Source: Hibiscus mutabilis (Eukaryota; Streptophyta; Magnoliopsida; Malvales; Malvaceae). Taken from it: a stretch of DNA of 64,000 bases. Below, piece after piece: positions 45,232 through 56,651 of this stretch. How positions within the stretch are numbered: position 1 is the stretch's first letter; each line of letters starts with the position of its first letter. The DNA is taken from assembly GCA_019671005.1 (NCBI GenBank), contig CM033752.1, positions 7,626,001 through 7,690,000 on the forward strand, given 5' to 3'. A program made the translations under genes and the position numbers. A model generated the notes under the pieces. It saw nothing but the letters and a program-made list of their open reading frames with translations. It searched no databases and was not told the DNA's origin.

Positions 45232-47635
45232 CTACAGGCACTGCGAAAAATACTTCTTGCGCTTTGTCCAACTGAGAATTTCCCTATAAGAAATTTTATG
45301 ATTGTATAGTTTCTTCCTTTTTTCTAACAAAATATCTTTTTTACTTTTCAATTTATCTGGCGGCAATTTTAGCTCCAAATTTGGTGCCTGCAAAATGGAA
45401 GGAAACATTTTAGATTTTGAAGGAGTTAGGCGCAAGTCATAATAAATAGAAGAAATAATTTTCAACTCCCTAATTTTCTTGCCGTGATCCTCTAATTTCC
45501 TGCATAGACTATCAACAAAGTTAGATTCTATAGATTCTTCAACGGTAGGCTCAATAACATCAATAAAATTAATGCTAGCAACATTATCTGGATATCGCAT
45601 TGCCTTGTAAACATCAAACTTAACAACCTCACCGTCGAACTCCAATGTAAGAATTTCACTTCTTACATCAATTTTTGTATTTGCTGTACTGAGAAAGGGA
45701 CGACCGAGAAGGATCTCTGAAGAAGTGTTTGATCGGTCGTTTTCCATGCTGATGACATAAAAATCTGCCAAAAAATAAGTTCATTTACCTTTCCTAAGAC
45801 GTTCTCGAGGAGTCCTTCTGGTATAGCACGGACCGGTCAGCCAGCTGTATCGTTACTTTCGTATCCTTCAAAGGCTCAGCAGAAAGTAAGTTGTACAAGG
45901 TAAGAGGCATAACATTTATAGAAGCGCCTAAATCACACACGGCATGTTTAATCCCAATATTACCGATTTTACAAGGTATAGCGAACATACCTTGGTCCTT
46001 TAACTTTGGAGGAAGCTTTCGTTGGAAAAAGGCTGAGACATGTTAACCAAAATTTACCTTTTAATTCCCGGTAAGTCTTCTTTTATTTGTGCATAAATCC
46101 TTTAGGAACTTGGCATATCTCGGTACTTTACGGATTACCTTAAGAAGAGGTATGTTTATCTCCACCTTTCGAAAAACATCAAGTATCTCATTTTCCTCGG
46201 CTTGCTTATCACGTTGTACCAATCTTGATGGAAAGGGAGGTGGTGTGGCATAGGGAGATAGCGTGGGAGGAGTTTGCGATTCATCATTCTTTTTCCTCTG
46301 GGATCTTGTGTCAACTTCTTCCTTCTCCCTCTGAGATCTCGATTCATCTTCTTTTTAGGATTCTGCGGCAACATCCTCTGGGACTGGTGGTGCAATAACA
46401 GTGCCGCTCCGAAGGGTGATTGCACTAACGTTTTCTCATGGGTTCGCCTCGGTTTGAGATAGAAATTTCCCCTTGGATTCTAAACGACTCACCGCTAACG
46501 TTAATAGACTCATCTGTTTGTTAATTTCTTGAAAGTGTGCTTCGGTTCTTTGTTGAAACTTTTCCTGGGATAGCGCTAACCTTTCAACAATCGACTCTAA
46601 CGACGGTTTTTTGTTGATATTGTTGTGGTGCAGGTGGTTGATAAGCTTGATTCGGTCTGGGATTCGGTCCATAGTTAAAGTTTGGATGGTCCCTCCAACC
46701 CGCATTATAGGAGTTGGCATTAGGATTGTAAGGTCTCTAGGGAGGTCCCAGAAAATTTCCCACTGCATTTACTTGTGCGGTAGCTTCTTGTTGTAACATT
46801 AGACAGTAATCCGTAGGGTGGTCTGGCATCGTGCATATTCCGCAAAGTCTAGATGTAACTGTTTTGCCTGCAACAAGAGATTGAACTATATCAGCCAACT
46901 TATCAATTTTATTTTCTAAAGAAACTGTACTTAGCGCGTGAACTCGTCGAGAGTTCACTAGAAGGGCGAAACTGTTGAGAGTTGGAAACCATAGTAGAAA
47001 TTAAATTTCTAGCAGTAGTCGAAATCATGTTTACAAGTGCACCTTCACTTGCTGCGTCGACCATCTTCATCTCCATAAGGAGTAAGCCTTCGTAGAAATA
47101 TTAGAGAAGCGTTTGTTCCGACAGTCCGTGTTGTAGACAATTTGCGCATAGTTTCTTGAATCTCTCCCAATAGTCATATAATGATTCTGTTTCTTTTTGT
47201 TGGATACTCAAGATGTTTCGCTTTAGTTCGCTCACCTTGGCTGTAGGGAAGAACCTGTCAAGAAAAAGTCGAGCCATATTAGTCCATGTAGTAACCGAAT
47301 TAGACTGTAAATCAAATAACCAATCCTTAGCCAAATCGGCTAAGGAGTCAAATAACCAATCCTTAGCCAAATCGGCTAAGGAAAAAGGGAAAGCGCAAAG
47401 TTTAATTTGGTCTTCGGATACTCCCTGTGGTTTCATGCTTAAACAAACCATATGAAATTCCTTTAAGGTGTTTGTGTGGGTTCTCATTGGGTAGACCATA
47501 GAAAGTCGGCAGAAGATGGATTAGACCTGTCTTAAGTGTGAATGGTGTTTCCCCATTCGAAAATGTGATACACAACAGTTGTTGTTCCTGAGGTGTCGCA
47601 GCAAGTTCTCGAATAGTTTGGTCATTGTCTGCCAT
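45232..47635 (-). pseudogene. Athila-like gag-protease of element D, broken
   Basis: Gag begins at 47635 (MADNDQTIRELAA) and includes GLIHLLPTFYGLPNENPHKH, then in another frame SMKPQGVSEDQIKL and YDYWERFKKLCANC (47101-47499). A zinc knuckle CGICTMPDHPTDYC (CX2CX4HX4C) lies at 46827-46868. Protease follows: CDLGASINVMPL (45880-45935) with the DLGA form of the active site, QLADRS, and ILLGRPFLSTANTKIDV at 45675-45715. Frame changes occur near 47420, 46960, 46440 and 45790. A 36-bp in-frame duplication lies at 47313-47384. No polymerase follows. Gag would form the particle and protease would cleave it; this copy is dead. Confidence 0.87.
47313..47384. repeat. 36-bp tandem duplication in the gag of element D
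   Basis: caaataaccaatccttagcc and the following 16 bases occur twice in direct succession, doubling the peptide SLADLAKDWLFD. The two copies are nearly identical, so the event is younger than most decay in the element. Confidence 0.9.
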
Positions 47636-47872
47636 CGGAATCAGTGTTACGTTTTCATATTCAAAGTGTGTTTCAGCGTCAAAGGGTGTTTCTAGATCTG
47701 GTTCGGGTTGTTGTTGTGGCTCTTCTTGTTGTTGTTGTTGTCTTCTTTCCCGAAGCGTTAGTGCGTGTAGTCTTCAGGTTAATGCTTCGATCTCCGGTTC
47801 AAAATTTTCTAGTTCGCCCAGATTTTTCCTGGTCATAAATCAAAACAAACTATATCAGTAACTTTGTCGAAG

Positions 47873-47891
47873 TCCCTGGCAACGACACCAA
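47873..47891 (-). promoter_or_regulatory. Primer binding site of element D
   Basis: On the minus strand TTGGTGTCGTTGCCAGGGA follows the 5' LTR by 9 bases. It is close to the aspartate-tRNA site (TGGCGCCGTTGCCGGGGA) usual in Athila elements. Confidence 0.75.
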
Positions 47892-47900
47892 TTTGAAAAA

Positions 47901-49273
47901 CGTCGTAATTGTCAAATAAATATTCCTTAATCTCAAATAAAATAAATAAATAACGTAGTAATAGAGAAGAAGGGTCGATCTGCAGGGACTAAGGAGCTTC
48001 TGATATCTGGAGGTTTTGATTCTGACTATTACGAAAAAAAGTAAATAAGTTGGGGTGGTTTATGGCGAGAGTTTAATTTAAATAAAACTGAGAAATAAAA
48101 GTTTAAATCTAAGAATGAAAGTAAATTTAAGAAAATATTCAGTTTAAGTAACAGCTTCAAGCTTCGCTTTGACTCATTTCTAATCGATCATCGAATAAGA
48201 TTTTTACTTCAAAAAATTGCCGGTTACAGTCTACAAGGCCCAACCCTTGTAACTTGTTTTTCTCTTCGGTAAACCGATAATCCAAAATCAATTTTTGAAT
48301 TTTAGTTTTCTGGCTAGACTAACCATGACTATCGTCGTTGGAATAAAATAGTTTTTAAATCTGGAAAAACCCGACTTGGACTATGTCGTCTCAATGAGAA
48401 TCGAATCCAATCTCAATTTCCCTTAGCGAATCCGTCACTGAGTGTGTTCATAGGAAGTCAAATATGCTCCAAGCCGATCATTCCTCCCAACTATAAATCG
48501 AAACAACATTCAAACCAACAACCCTTTTTGAATTTGAAAGTGTAAGGATTTTAAATGGAAAAGCCGATTGCAAATCTTTGTTGCAGAAAATTGAGAAATA
48601 TATTCAAAGTTATAAAGTGCTTTTCGATTCTCACGATTGGAATTGAACTATTTCTGAAGCCTTCGGCTTGTTGGAAAATTAGCCGAGCATGATTATGGTA
48701 AAAATCATACTCGACATTTTAAAGGAAATAAATAAAAACTTAAAGATAAGAACATAAAGAAAGAAGCGAATTTTATAAAATTTAGAAAGCAAGAACAAAC
48801 TAAGAATGAGAGATGAGAGATGATTCTCTATTTTACCCCAAATATGGTATTTATAGTATTCTAAAACCCTAAAAATAACCTAAAATGATAAAAGATAATT
48901 CTTGATAATATTCAAATTAAATCCTAAAAACAAAGATAATTTCTAATTTGAATTTTGAATGTAGCTTATTCGCTCATCCATCCACGCTGACTAGACCTTC
49001 TGGAAGCTGCCGACTGGACCATCCATCCACGCTGGCTGGATCTTCTAGGAGCCACTGACTGGATGTCACGTTAGACTCTTCATGCCTAGATTCATGCTCA
49101 CTAGTACAACCTTGATTCTAGAAAATAGAACTGCAAAATGTTGTCTTTTAAGCGCAATTTCCAGAATTGTAGTCTTGCACAGAAAACGCATAAAAACACC
49201 CAAATCAACAACATAAACTAATCATTAAATGCATAATTAAAGATAAAATGGTAGCCAAATAAACTACTTATCA
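47901..49273 (-). repeat. Right (5') LTR of Athila-like element D
   Basis: It matches 29421-30797. Read on the minus strand it starts TGATAAGTAGTTTATTTGG. The nearby sequence cgaag at 49274 may be half of a degraded target duplication. Confidence 0.93.
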
Positions 49274-51761
49274 CGAAGTTTGTATTAAAGGCTATAAAGC
49301 GATAAAATTAGAAAAATATTTGGATAATCAGATCGAATCGAATATTCAAGATATTTTAAAGGATGATAAGACAAGGTTAATATTGTCTTTTCCAAGTCTT
49401 AAAATGGTAGGTTTTAACATGGACCATTGGATTATAGTAGATTTTCCATGTTAAATATGAGCCATTGGATGAAAAATTGCAAGATAGTAATTTTGGAAAA
49501 TTCTAAGGGCAAAGTTGGTAATCACTAACTTCTTAGTTTATTTTTGACCCTTAGATGAATATGTTGACATGTGGCAAGATGGGAGACATTGGATTGCAAG
49601 GTCAAAATGGTCATTTTGTCATAAAATAAAATTTTAATTTATTTTTTTTATAAAAGATGACAAATGGCCTAATTTAAAAGAAAAGAAAATTCAAGAATTT
49701 TCTCCATCTTTTCTCTCTTGGCCAAAACCCTCTAGCAAGGTATGGAGATTTTTTTTTTATTTTCAAGCTTATTTAGTTGGATTTTGGATGAAAGCATGAA
49801 ACATGAAGTTGATCTCCATGAAATTCTCTATCTACTGATACCATTTGTTCATGCCTTCCATGTTGGAAACCCTAGTTTCTTGTATTAGATGTTGAAAGGG
49901 GATGATTGTTTATGCTTAGAAATAATGATTTGAAGTTGAATTCATGCTTGAATTAAGCTGTAAATCAAGTCTATAGTGACTTTTGGTATTCGGTCAAAAG
50001 AGAGAAATTAGGAGAAACTATGGAAAATTTTATTGAGGTTGGATATGTGGAATTTATGATCCTGCAAGCTTTAGAATGTTGTTTGAACCATTTTGGAAGC
50101 TTGTAAAGGTTTAGGGATGAATCAAAAATTTGGAAAAATCTATGGGGTCAAAGTGAAAATTATTTTATTGAAGTATTATGCTTAAATAATTGTTAGAATG
50201 ATTTATGAATCATTCTTTGATTGAATATCAAAGGAAAATTCAAGTATTAAGGTTGGGATGAATTATGTCATAGAACTAGTATCGAATAAGTATATGAATA
50301 ATTTATAGGAAGTTCATTCCTATTATGTTTATATGTTAGTATGATACTAACATATATTTTTAAAATGTACATATGTTATGACAATGTAAGTAAATATCGT
50401 TATCAAAACCGAGATTAAGCTAGCAATCAAGGAAAAGAAAAAGATCAAAGTTGAATCTTGGTGAGGCTATATATATATATATATATATATAAAGTGTCAA
50501 GGTGAGTGCAATGCATACATAACATGATACATGAATGTTTTATACATTATTAGGAAGACTCGCGATGAGTCTATCTTGTTTATTTTGGCATGATATTTAC
50601 GTCATAATCATATATTTGACATGTTCTAAATATGTCAAAAGTTGAATATAAATGTATGGATCACTAGTTATATATGATGTTATATTATGAATGTTATTTC
50701 GGGTATGAACTGCCCAATGTTAAATTATGTTTATATACATTGCCATGGATGAAATAAATATGGAAAATATGCTCAAGTAAGTCATTGAGGGACATGGTAT
50801 AGTTGGCATGCCATAGAGTCCATCGGTTTAGCACTTTGTGCGGGCACTATAGTGTACATAAAAGACACTTAGTTCATATGGTTAGCACGACCTTATGTCT
50901 ATTATGATTAGCACGACCTTATGTGCAGTTTTGACTCGCGTACTCAGGGTATTCAGGGTTTATTTTGGGCTATAAATCATTGGATAGTAAATGGTAAACA
51001 AGTTAGGGTGTATATGAACTCTCAGAGTAAATGGCAAGTGTATTGATGGGAACTTTATATTCGGTTTATATTATGTTAATACATGATTAACATGACGGAG
51101 ATGCATATATATAGTGATCATGATGCATGGTTATTGTTAAATTGTTATAATTATAAGCATGTTGTATTGCATAATATTTATTTTGCCTCACTAAGAATAT
51201 ACTTAGCGTGAGATGATTTTCATGCGTAGGAAGAAAACAAGGATCAAAGTAAGGAGTGCTGGGCATCACGAACAAGGAGGTTATTAAACGGTATCAGTAA
51301 TAACATCCTTTGATGTACTTTGATGTACTAGTTGGCATGTATATGTTATTAGTAGCTAGTTTTGAACTAATCTAGATATGGTTGTAAAAATTGATTCCTA
51401 TATAAGTGGTTAGTAAATGATGGATGGTTTTGTTAAATTTGACAATGGGTAGATAAAATTTCTAGTAGAGAAAATCAGGTAATTACTAGAAAAATGGATT
51501 TATGGGGTAATCGAAGGAAATTTTATTTTAGACAGATTTTAGGCAGTTATGTTATTTATAGATTGTAGTTATAAACTGCTAAGTTGCTGCCTGAAACCGG
51601 AGTTAATTTGTTGGTTAAAAATTTGAAACCGATGTTACGCAAATAAAACGAAAACATAAAATTGAAAATTTTAAATTACATTACTAGTTTAAAATTATTG
51701 CGTAATCATCATGTGACACTCTAATTAGTGTTAGGTATTAAATACTAATAACGGTGTTACA
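49274..51761 (+). repeat. Main body of solo LTR C
   Basis: This is the continuation of 29226-29420 after element D. It has no coding potential. It carries a duplicated gcacgaccttatgt motif (50886 and 50921) and an (AT)n run at 50470-50491, and ends GGTGTTACA. Short frames in it are chance. Confidence 0.7.
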
Positions 51762-51935
51762 ACTACCTAGTGAGTCAAGCGGCTCAACAACGGTAGAAGA
51801 GGTTATTATTCCGAAGGAGAACCGACCAGACCATCGGTGGCTGGTGGCCGGTTGAAAAATGGTGCAACAAGGGTTTTCTACTTTTAGGGAGAAAAAAGAG
51901 AGCTTTATAGTGTTTTTTCTAAGGTAAAAGATCCT

Positions 51936-52732
51936 AAGAAATGGACAACCCTAAAGGTAAATATGAAAAAGGCATATGATGGGCAAAAATCCTTTGCACC
52001 TTTTCGATACCTCTTTCTATGCCCTAACACTAAAAAATCAAAATTTAAAACTTAACCCTAAATTTTAAGTCTTAAACCTTAAACCCTAAACCTTAAAAAA
52101 TACATCATACACTAAATTCTCTAAAATCTAATCCTAAATCCTAAACTTAAACCTTAATCCTAAATTTTTAATGTAGGGGCATAAATAGGGGCACCAAAAA
52201 GGGACAGAGGATTTTTATTCGATATACAATTGAATAGAATGTAATTTTTTATGTGATGTAATGCTTAAACTATGATTTGATAATTCATGGGTTTCCCTCA
52301 TCATGCAATGCGCTACTTCAGATTGTTATTGCATGCAGATTAACGCTGAAATTTCAAATTATTTTATAACAGAAAGAGCCTTGCTCGAATTGGACCTGTT
52401 GTCTCCATACTTGTTTATATTTTTTACACAAGCTCTTTCTTCCATGCCCCTCCAAGAACAAAGAGCCAGCCGATTAAGAGGGGTCGGAGCCAACCGAAAC
52501 ATAACCAGAGTCAACCAACTTTTCTACGCAGATGATAACATTATTTTCATCAAAAACTCCAAATTAGGGGCACGACGAATCAAGGAGATCCTTAACGTGT
52601 ATGAAGCAATATCATGATTGAAAGTGAATTTTGACAAATCCAACATCTATTTCAGCCATAATATGTGCAGCACACACAAGGAAAAAACTAGGGACGCCCT
52701 TGGAGTTCTAGAGGTTGTGTGTTCATGCATAT
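51936..52732 (+). pseudogene. LINE ORF2, middle part (RT palm)
   Basis: The segment resumes with KKWTTLKVNMKKAYD, equivalent to the LDMSKAYD motif A of L1-like RT. After a small MITE it continues with MLKL, SWVSLIMQCATS, LLSPYLFIFFTQAL and the catalytic box FYADDNIIF (about 52525), then INAEIS-type and LKVNFDKSNIYFSHNM motifs. The YADD acidic pair is intact, but nonsense changes occur (for example the stop at 52617) and RGLRQGDP has decayed to RALLELDL. It is cut again at 52732. Confidence 0.87.
51985..52216. mobile_element. MITE F with telomere-like core, inside the LINE
   Basis: Inverted ends: aaaaatcctttgcacctttt at left, and aaaaatcctctgtccctttt read backwards from the right. The core is cttaaaccttaaaccctaaa-type sequence. 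It splits the LINE between KKAYDG and IEWN-like sequence. No exact target duplication was found. A sister copy lies at 23310-23512. Confidence 0.75.
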
Positions 52733-52985
52733 GGGTGCTTATCGAGCGAGTCGATCGCGAGTTGAGTAGTGCTTGACTCATGCCTATTAAAAAATCATTT
52801 TGCTCAACTCGACTCATTGCTAGTTAAGTTCGATAAGATTTTGCTCGACTCGTGCTCGTTAAAAAATATCATTACTCGACTCCACTCGTTACTCGTTAAG
52901 CTCGCCAAAATTTTTACATATTTTTTAAATATAGGTAAAACTAGTGATACTATTAGCAGGAACGAAGCTATATGGGGGTGGGAAG

Positions 52986-55503
52986 TGTAACACCCTTAAT
53001 GTATACTCATAGACCGAATATACATTAAAGATGTTACAGAATCATTGGAAGAAATCTTGACTTGTAAATATATTTTTTATACCAAAATTTAATTTGTAGT
53101 TTAACCCTTTCTCGATTTTAAATTTAAAACTATGTTGTCTAGGTGCAGCTAGTTTTGACCCTGAATTTTTTTACAAAATTTATAATTGAATTATTAAAAT
53201 AAAAACAATATAATTCAGGGTGAAAACTACGCAAGCTGCCTAGACCCTTTCTTGATTTTAAAATTTTTATTCGTTTAGGGCTAAACAATATTTTAACCAT
53301 ACCAAAGATTTTGCTATTGTTAACAATTCATATTTTTAAACTTATCCAACCATAAAATCATATGATTACGTTGTAAACTTATGCTGTAGACAGTTCAACT
53401 TTAAAATACTTACATGCCCGCTAGTCTATCAAATTATGGTAAAGACGTACTTACTGAACTTATTGTAGTAACTTGATTTTTCCAAATTTCTGCTCCTTCT
53501 CGATAGACGATTTCCAGGAAACCAACGTGTGACATAAGACACACACTAAGTACGAACTTAGTGAGGCAGTTAAACTTATTTAATTTAAAATCCTGAAATA
53601 ATGTAATACAATATGTCATATATATATATATAAGTGCATTTCGTTTTCTCTAGAACATGGCAAGTATATCACAATGTACATATGTCATGTATTCTATCAT
53701 GGTCATGTTTTCATTATGCAATCATGTGCATATCATGTATTCTATCATGTATCATGTATCATATCTATCATATATCAATAACATTTCTATCATGTATGCC
53801 ATGTATTTCTCTGTCATGTAACATGTAACTTCTTTTTCATGTATCATGTAACATCTTTTTCATGTATCACATAATCATGTAACATCTGTATCATGTATCT
53901 TGTAATCATGTAACATTTGTATCATGTATCATGTAACGTATGTATCATGTAATCATGTAACATTTGTATCATATATCATGTAACATCTGTATCACGTATC
54001 ATGTAATCATGTGACATCTGTATCATGTATCATGTAACATCTTGTTATTATTATCATCGTGTCTGGCTAGAGGCCCATGGAAACCCTGTAGCCTATTTGC
54101 ACCGTAGTGCCTTGTGGAGTACGTACTCGAGAGGACGCTCTTTGCTCCTTATATTAAACACCTCGTTAGTGCATTTTGCACTATGGGCTTGGATCCCCAG
54201 GGTGTATCTTGTTTCATTTTAATCTTGTCATTACCCATATTTCATGTATGCATAATGCATCATCATTTCTGCAAACAATAATTCGTACCTGGTATTCCAT
54301 CAAGCTTGTCATGTCGAGCATTGTATCATATCATGTATTATAAAAAAATGCAATGCCATTTTCAATGTAATGCAAACATTTAGAAATGCACTCACCTGGG
54401 CCATGTAATAGTATGACTCACTAAATTCTACTCGATCCTTTCCTTTATAGTATCTCAAATCCTCTTTGATTTGTATCTAAACTGAAAATCGAGTTTCGGG
54501 GCTTGAATCGAGCTTGGAAATTTTTCTCCCTTTTTTCTCCCCTTAGTTCGAAATATTTCAAGAAAGATGAACAATTTGGTTCATCTTTTACTTATTTAAA
54601 TCCACATGTTAAAATTAAATGAATTTAAAATTCATTTTATTAGTGAAATTACTAATTTGCCCTTTTAATCCAATGGCCAAGACTTAATCTTATCAAAAAT
54701 CAATGGCCATGATTTAATCCAAGTGTAATTCACCTTCCAAAATTGCCTTCAATATTTCAAAATTGTCATCCTTGTCAAATCACCAATTTGCCCTCCAACT
54801 AGTCTTTATTTACTAGTTTGCCATTCTTGTAAAAATTCAACTAAGTCTAGTTGAAATCCAACCAACTATAATAAAATATTCATAAAATAATATTTTATGA
54901 CTTTTCCATGGCTTTTGGATCAGCCTCTGAAATTTCGATTCGATCTCCCGATATTCATAAAATACTTTTACTGCGATTTCACCTTTATCGAGCTACCAGA
55001 TTTATTCCAAAAATTCTATATTTCCATATTCGGAAAATGAACACTATCCTCTTATAAAAATCTCCTTTCATAAAGTCTTAGACTGAATTTTCCTAACTCA
55101 GTCTACTATTCCGATAATTATCGAATATCTCCATAGAATAAAATTTCTCTTAGAAATCCTTTATCGATAATCCATTCGAATATTCTTTACCTTTACTGAG
55201 TCCAAAATATCGATTAGAAACACTTTTATGGGACCTTCACGAAGGTCACCCATCCTAACATTTCCCTGGCCTAAGCATGCTTAATAATTTTACTCGATCC
55301 AAAATTAGTACCTTTTACTGCATCTTAATTCTTAAAATCGATATCAAGGTACTTATTTCGATCCGATTCACTCTTATACTGAATAAAATTACTTATTGGG
55401 GAAATTTACACTTTAGTACCTAAACTTTTCCAAAGTTTATACTTTAACCCCAAAACTTTCAAAAATTACATTTTGGTCACTGGCCAAAATTTGGGATATT
55501 ACA
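52986..55503 (-). mobile_element. Solo LTR I, inside hAT element H
   Basis: It starts TGTAACACCC and ends GGGATATTACA, with flanks ggaag (52981-52985) and gggag (55504-55508), a 4/5 match. Its minus-strand start resembles solo LTR C (29226). 2.5 kb, no internal element. It contains the catgta-rich array at 53650-54045. Confidence 0.83.
53650..54045. repeat. Irregular atcatgtaacat tandem array
   Basis: About 20 irregular units of atcatgtaacatctgt / atcatgtatc. The repeated catg core is self-complementary, so the array can form hairpins. It lies inside solo LTR I and is not in the related LTR C in this form. Confidence 0.85.
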
Positions 55504-55823
55504 GGGAGGGGAAATTACCCCCCACCCCAATTTTTTCACCTTTGTCCTTCTATATAATTTTTTTAAAAAAATTGGTTTATTTATAAATTTGTTCTCCCCT
55601 TTCAAACATTAATGTTTTGCCCCCACCCCCAAATCTTGGATTCATCCCTGACTATTAGAGCTGAATAATAGATATACAAATTTAGGGAAAAAAACGTGAA
55701 GATTGTGGAGATAAATAAACAAACATGTCATGATCGAGTTAGAAATGTAGTCGATATTCGAGTGTAAAACTCTTTTTAGTTTCTCAACAATCTTCGATGA
55801 ACAACGATGGAGAGAAGGCCTTA

Positions 55824-56130
55824 GGGGAGTAAAAGTTTAAGGGGGCCAACTTAAAACTTTAAAAAATTTTGGAGGCTTAAATGAAATTTTTTTAAAAACG
55901 TTGAGGGTTTAACTAAATTTTTTAATAATTTTGAGAGATTTAACAAAAAATTTTAAAAAATTTGAGAGAGAATTTAATTAAAAATATGCAAAATTTTGAA
56001 GCTTAATATGAATTTTTAAAAATTTTGAGTGGGCCAAATTAAAATTTTTAAAAGTTTTAGGGGAAAATTCAAATTTTTAAAAATTTTGGGGAGCCGTAGC
56101 CCCCACCAATCCTTTAAAGGATCCGCCCCT
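55824..56130. mobile_element. Small hAT-like MITE J inside element G
   Basis: It starts ggggagtaaaag and ends ggatccgcccct, which read backwards is aggggcggatcc, a common plant hAT-MITE end. The body is a run of repeated aaaattttg / tttaaaaa phrases. It is absent at the matching place in the G copy near 23840. No clear target duplication was found. Confidence 0.5.
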
Positions 56131-56651
56131 ACTTAAGGATTTTTGGTCTTTAACTTTCAATCGTATTTTTCTATATGAAAATTGAAGACTTCCCCTTTTC
56201 AACTTTTATAGGTAAAGTAATTATAAAAGAAAAAAGGAAAGGCTTTAACAGAAAAAAAAAAGGCTAATTATTATACTTTAATTTTTAATTAGTACAAATT
56301 AACTTTTTGAATTCTCGAGAAATACAAAATATTTTGGAAATTTGAAACCAAATATTTTATGGGTAAATCACCTAGAAAGTCACTAATCTTTTCTAGAGTT
56401 CTCAACTAGCATTTAAACTTCTTGGAACATAATTTTTTTAAGGTAGCAACAATAAATCATAAAAAATTACAAAAAATTACAAAAATAACGAGTTGCTTGC
56501 GAACTTTTTGAGTTGAGTTGGGCATTGCTCGACTTGACTGCTAAGATCTTGTGTCAAGTTCGAGCTAATTCAAATCGAATGTTGACCGAATCAAGCCTAA
56601 ACAACTATTTGCGAGTTGCCCAACTCATTTAGTACCTCTATCCATGCATAT

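Larger units (their letters stand above)
29421..49273 (-). mobile_element. Athila-like LTR element D (gag-pro, no pol)
   Basis: Two ~1.37-kb LTRs enclose gag and protease on the minus strand. A PBS of Athila type lies beside the right LTR and a polypurine tract beside the left one. No reverse transcriptase or integrase is seen on either side of the nested element E. The sequence right after the protease ORF (about 45170-45235, gagaggcaaccca read on the minus strand) resembles what normally follows pol, so pol was probably lost before E inserted. The target duplication is unclear: acaag at left against cgaag at right. Confidence 0.88.
29226..51761 (+). mobile_element. Solo LTR C, split by the Athila-like element
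   Basis: It starts TGTAATACCTC and ends CGGTGTTACA, with flanking actgc (29221-29225) and actac (51762-51766), a 4/5 match. Its parts are 29226-29420 and 49274-51761, about 2.7 kb together. The start resembles the solo LTR at 52986-55503 in reverse complement (AAATTTTG, then AGTGACCAAAATG), so both belong to one Ty3-like family in opposite orientation. No internal retroelement domain is attached. It contains an (AT)n run near 50469. Confidence 0.8.
28489..51925 (-). mobile_element. Retroposon B, inserted into the LINE, itself split
   Basis: A 10-bp perfect duplication aaaagatcct flanks it (28479-28488 and 51926-51935). Its own sequence is only about 0.9 kb: 28489-29225 and 51767-51925, separated by the solo LTR C. 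Read on the minus strand it has a GC-richer start with ggccaccagccaccg-type sequence, a pyrimidine-rich middle, and an end TATCAAAA that suits a short poly(A) tail. Variable-length duplication and an A-rich end point to a LINE-mobilised retroposon, perhaps an internally deleted LINE. Open frames here (28561-29171, both strands) are low-complexity and not convincing genes. Confidence 0.65.
52957..55650. mobile_element. hAT-type element H, split by a solo LTR
   Basis: Ends are CAGGAACGAAG at left and, read backwards, CAGGGATGAATCC at right. An exact 8-bp duplication actattag flanks it (52949-52956 and 55651-55658). The empty site gatactattagagcttaat is preserved at 23660-23680. Without the solo LTR inside, H is only about 170 bp, so it is a MITE. 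Confidence 0.9.
52733..56642 (+). mobile_element. Insertion element G in the LINE, itself split
   Basis: A 9-bp perfect duplication catgcatat flanks it (52724-52732 and 56643-56651), and the LINE frame is restored when it is removed. Its own sequence is about 1.2 kb (52733-52956, 55659-55823, 56131-56642), with gagtcg / cgagttg-rich ends that weakly mirror each other. A 9-bp duplication suggests a Mutator-like element, but the ends do not prove it. A partial copy lies at 23522-23965. Confidence 0.75.

Noticed and set aside
47625..47861. Plus-strand serine/cysteine-rich frame
   Set aside because: It is antisense to the start of the Athila-like gag, caused by a glutamine-coding run on the other strand.
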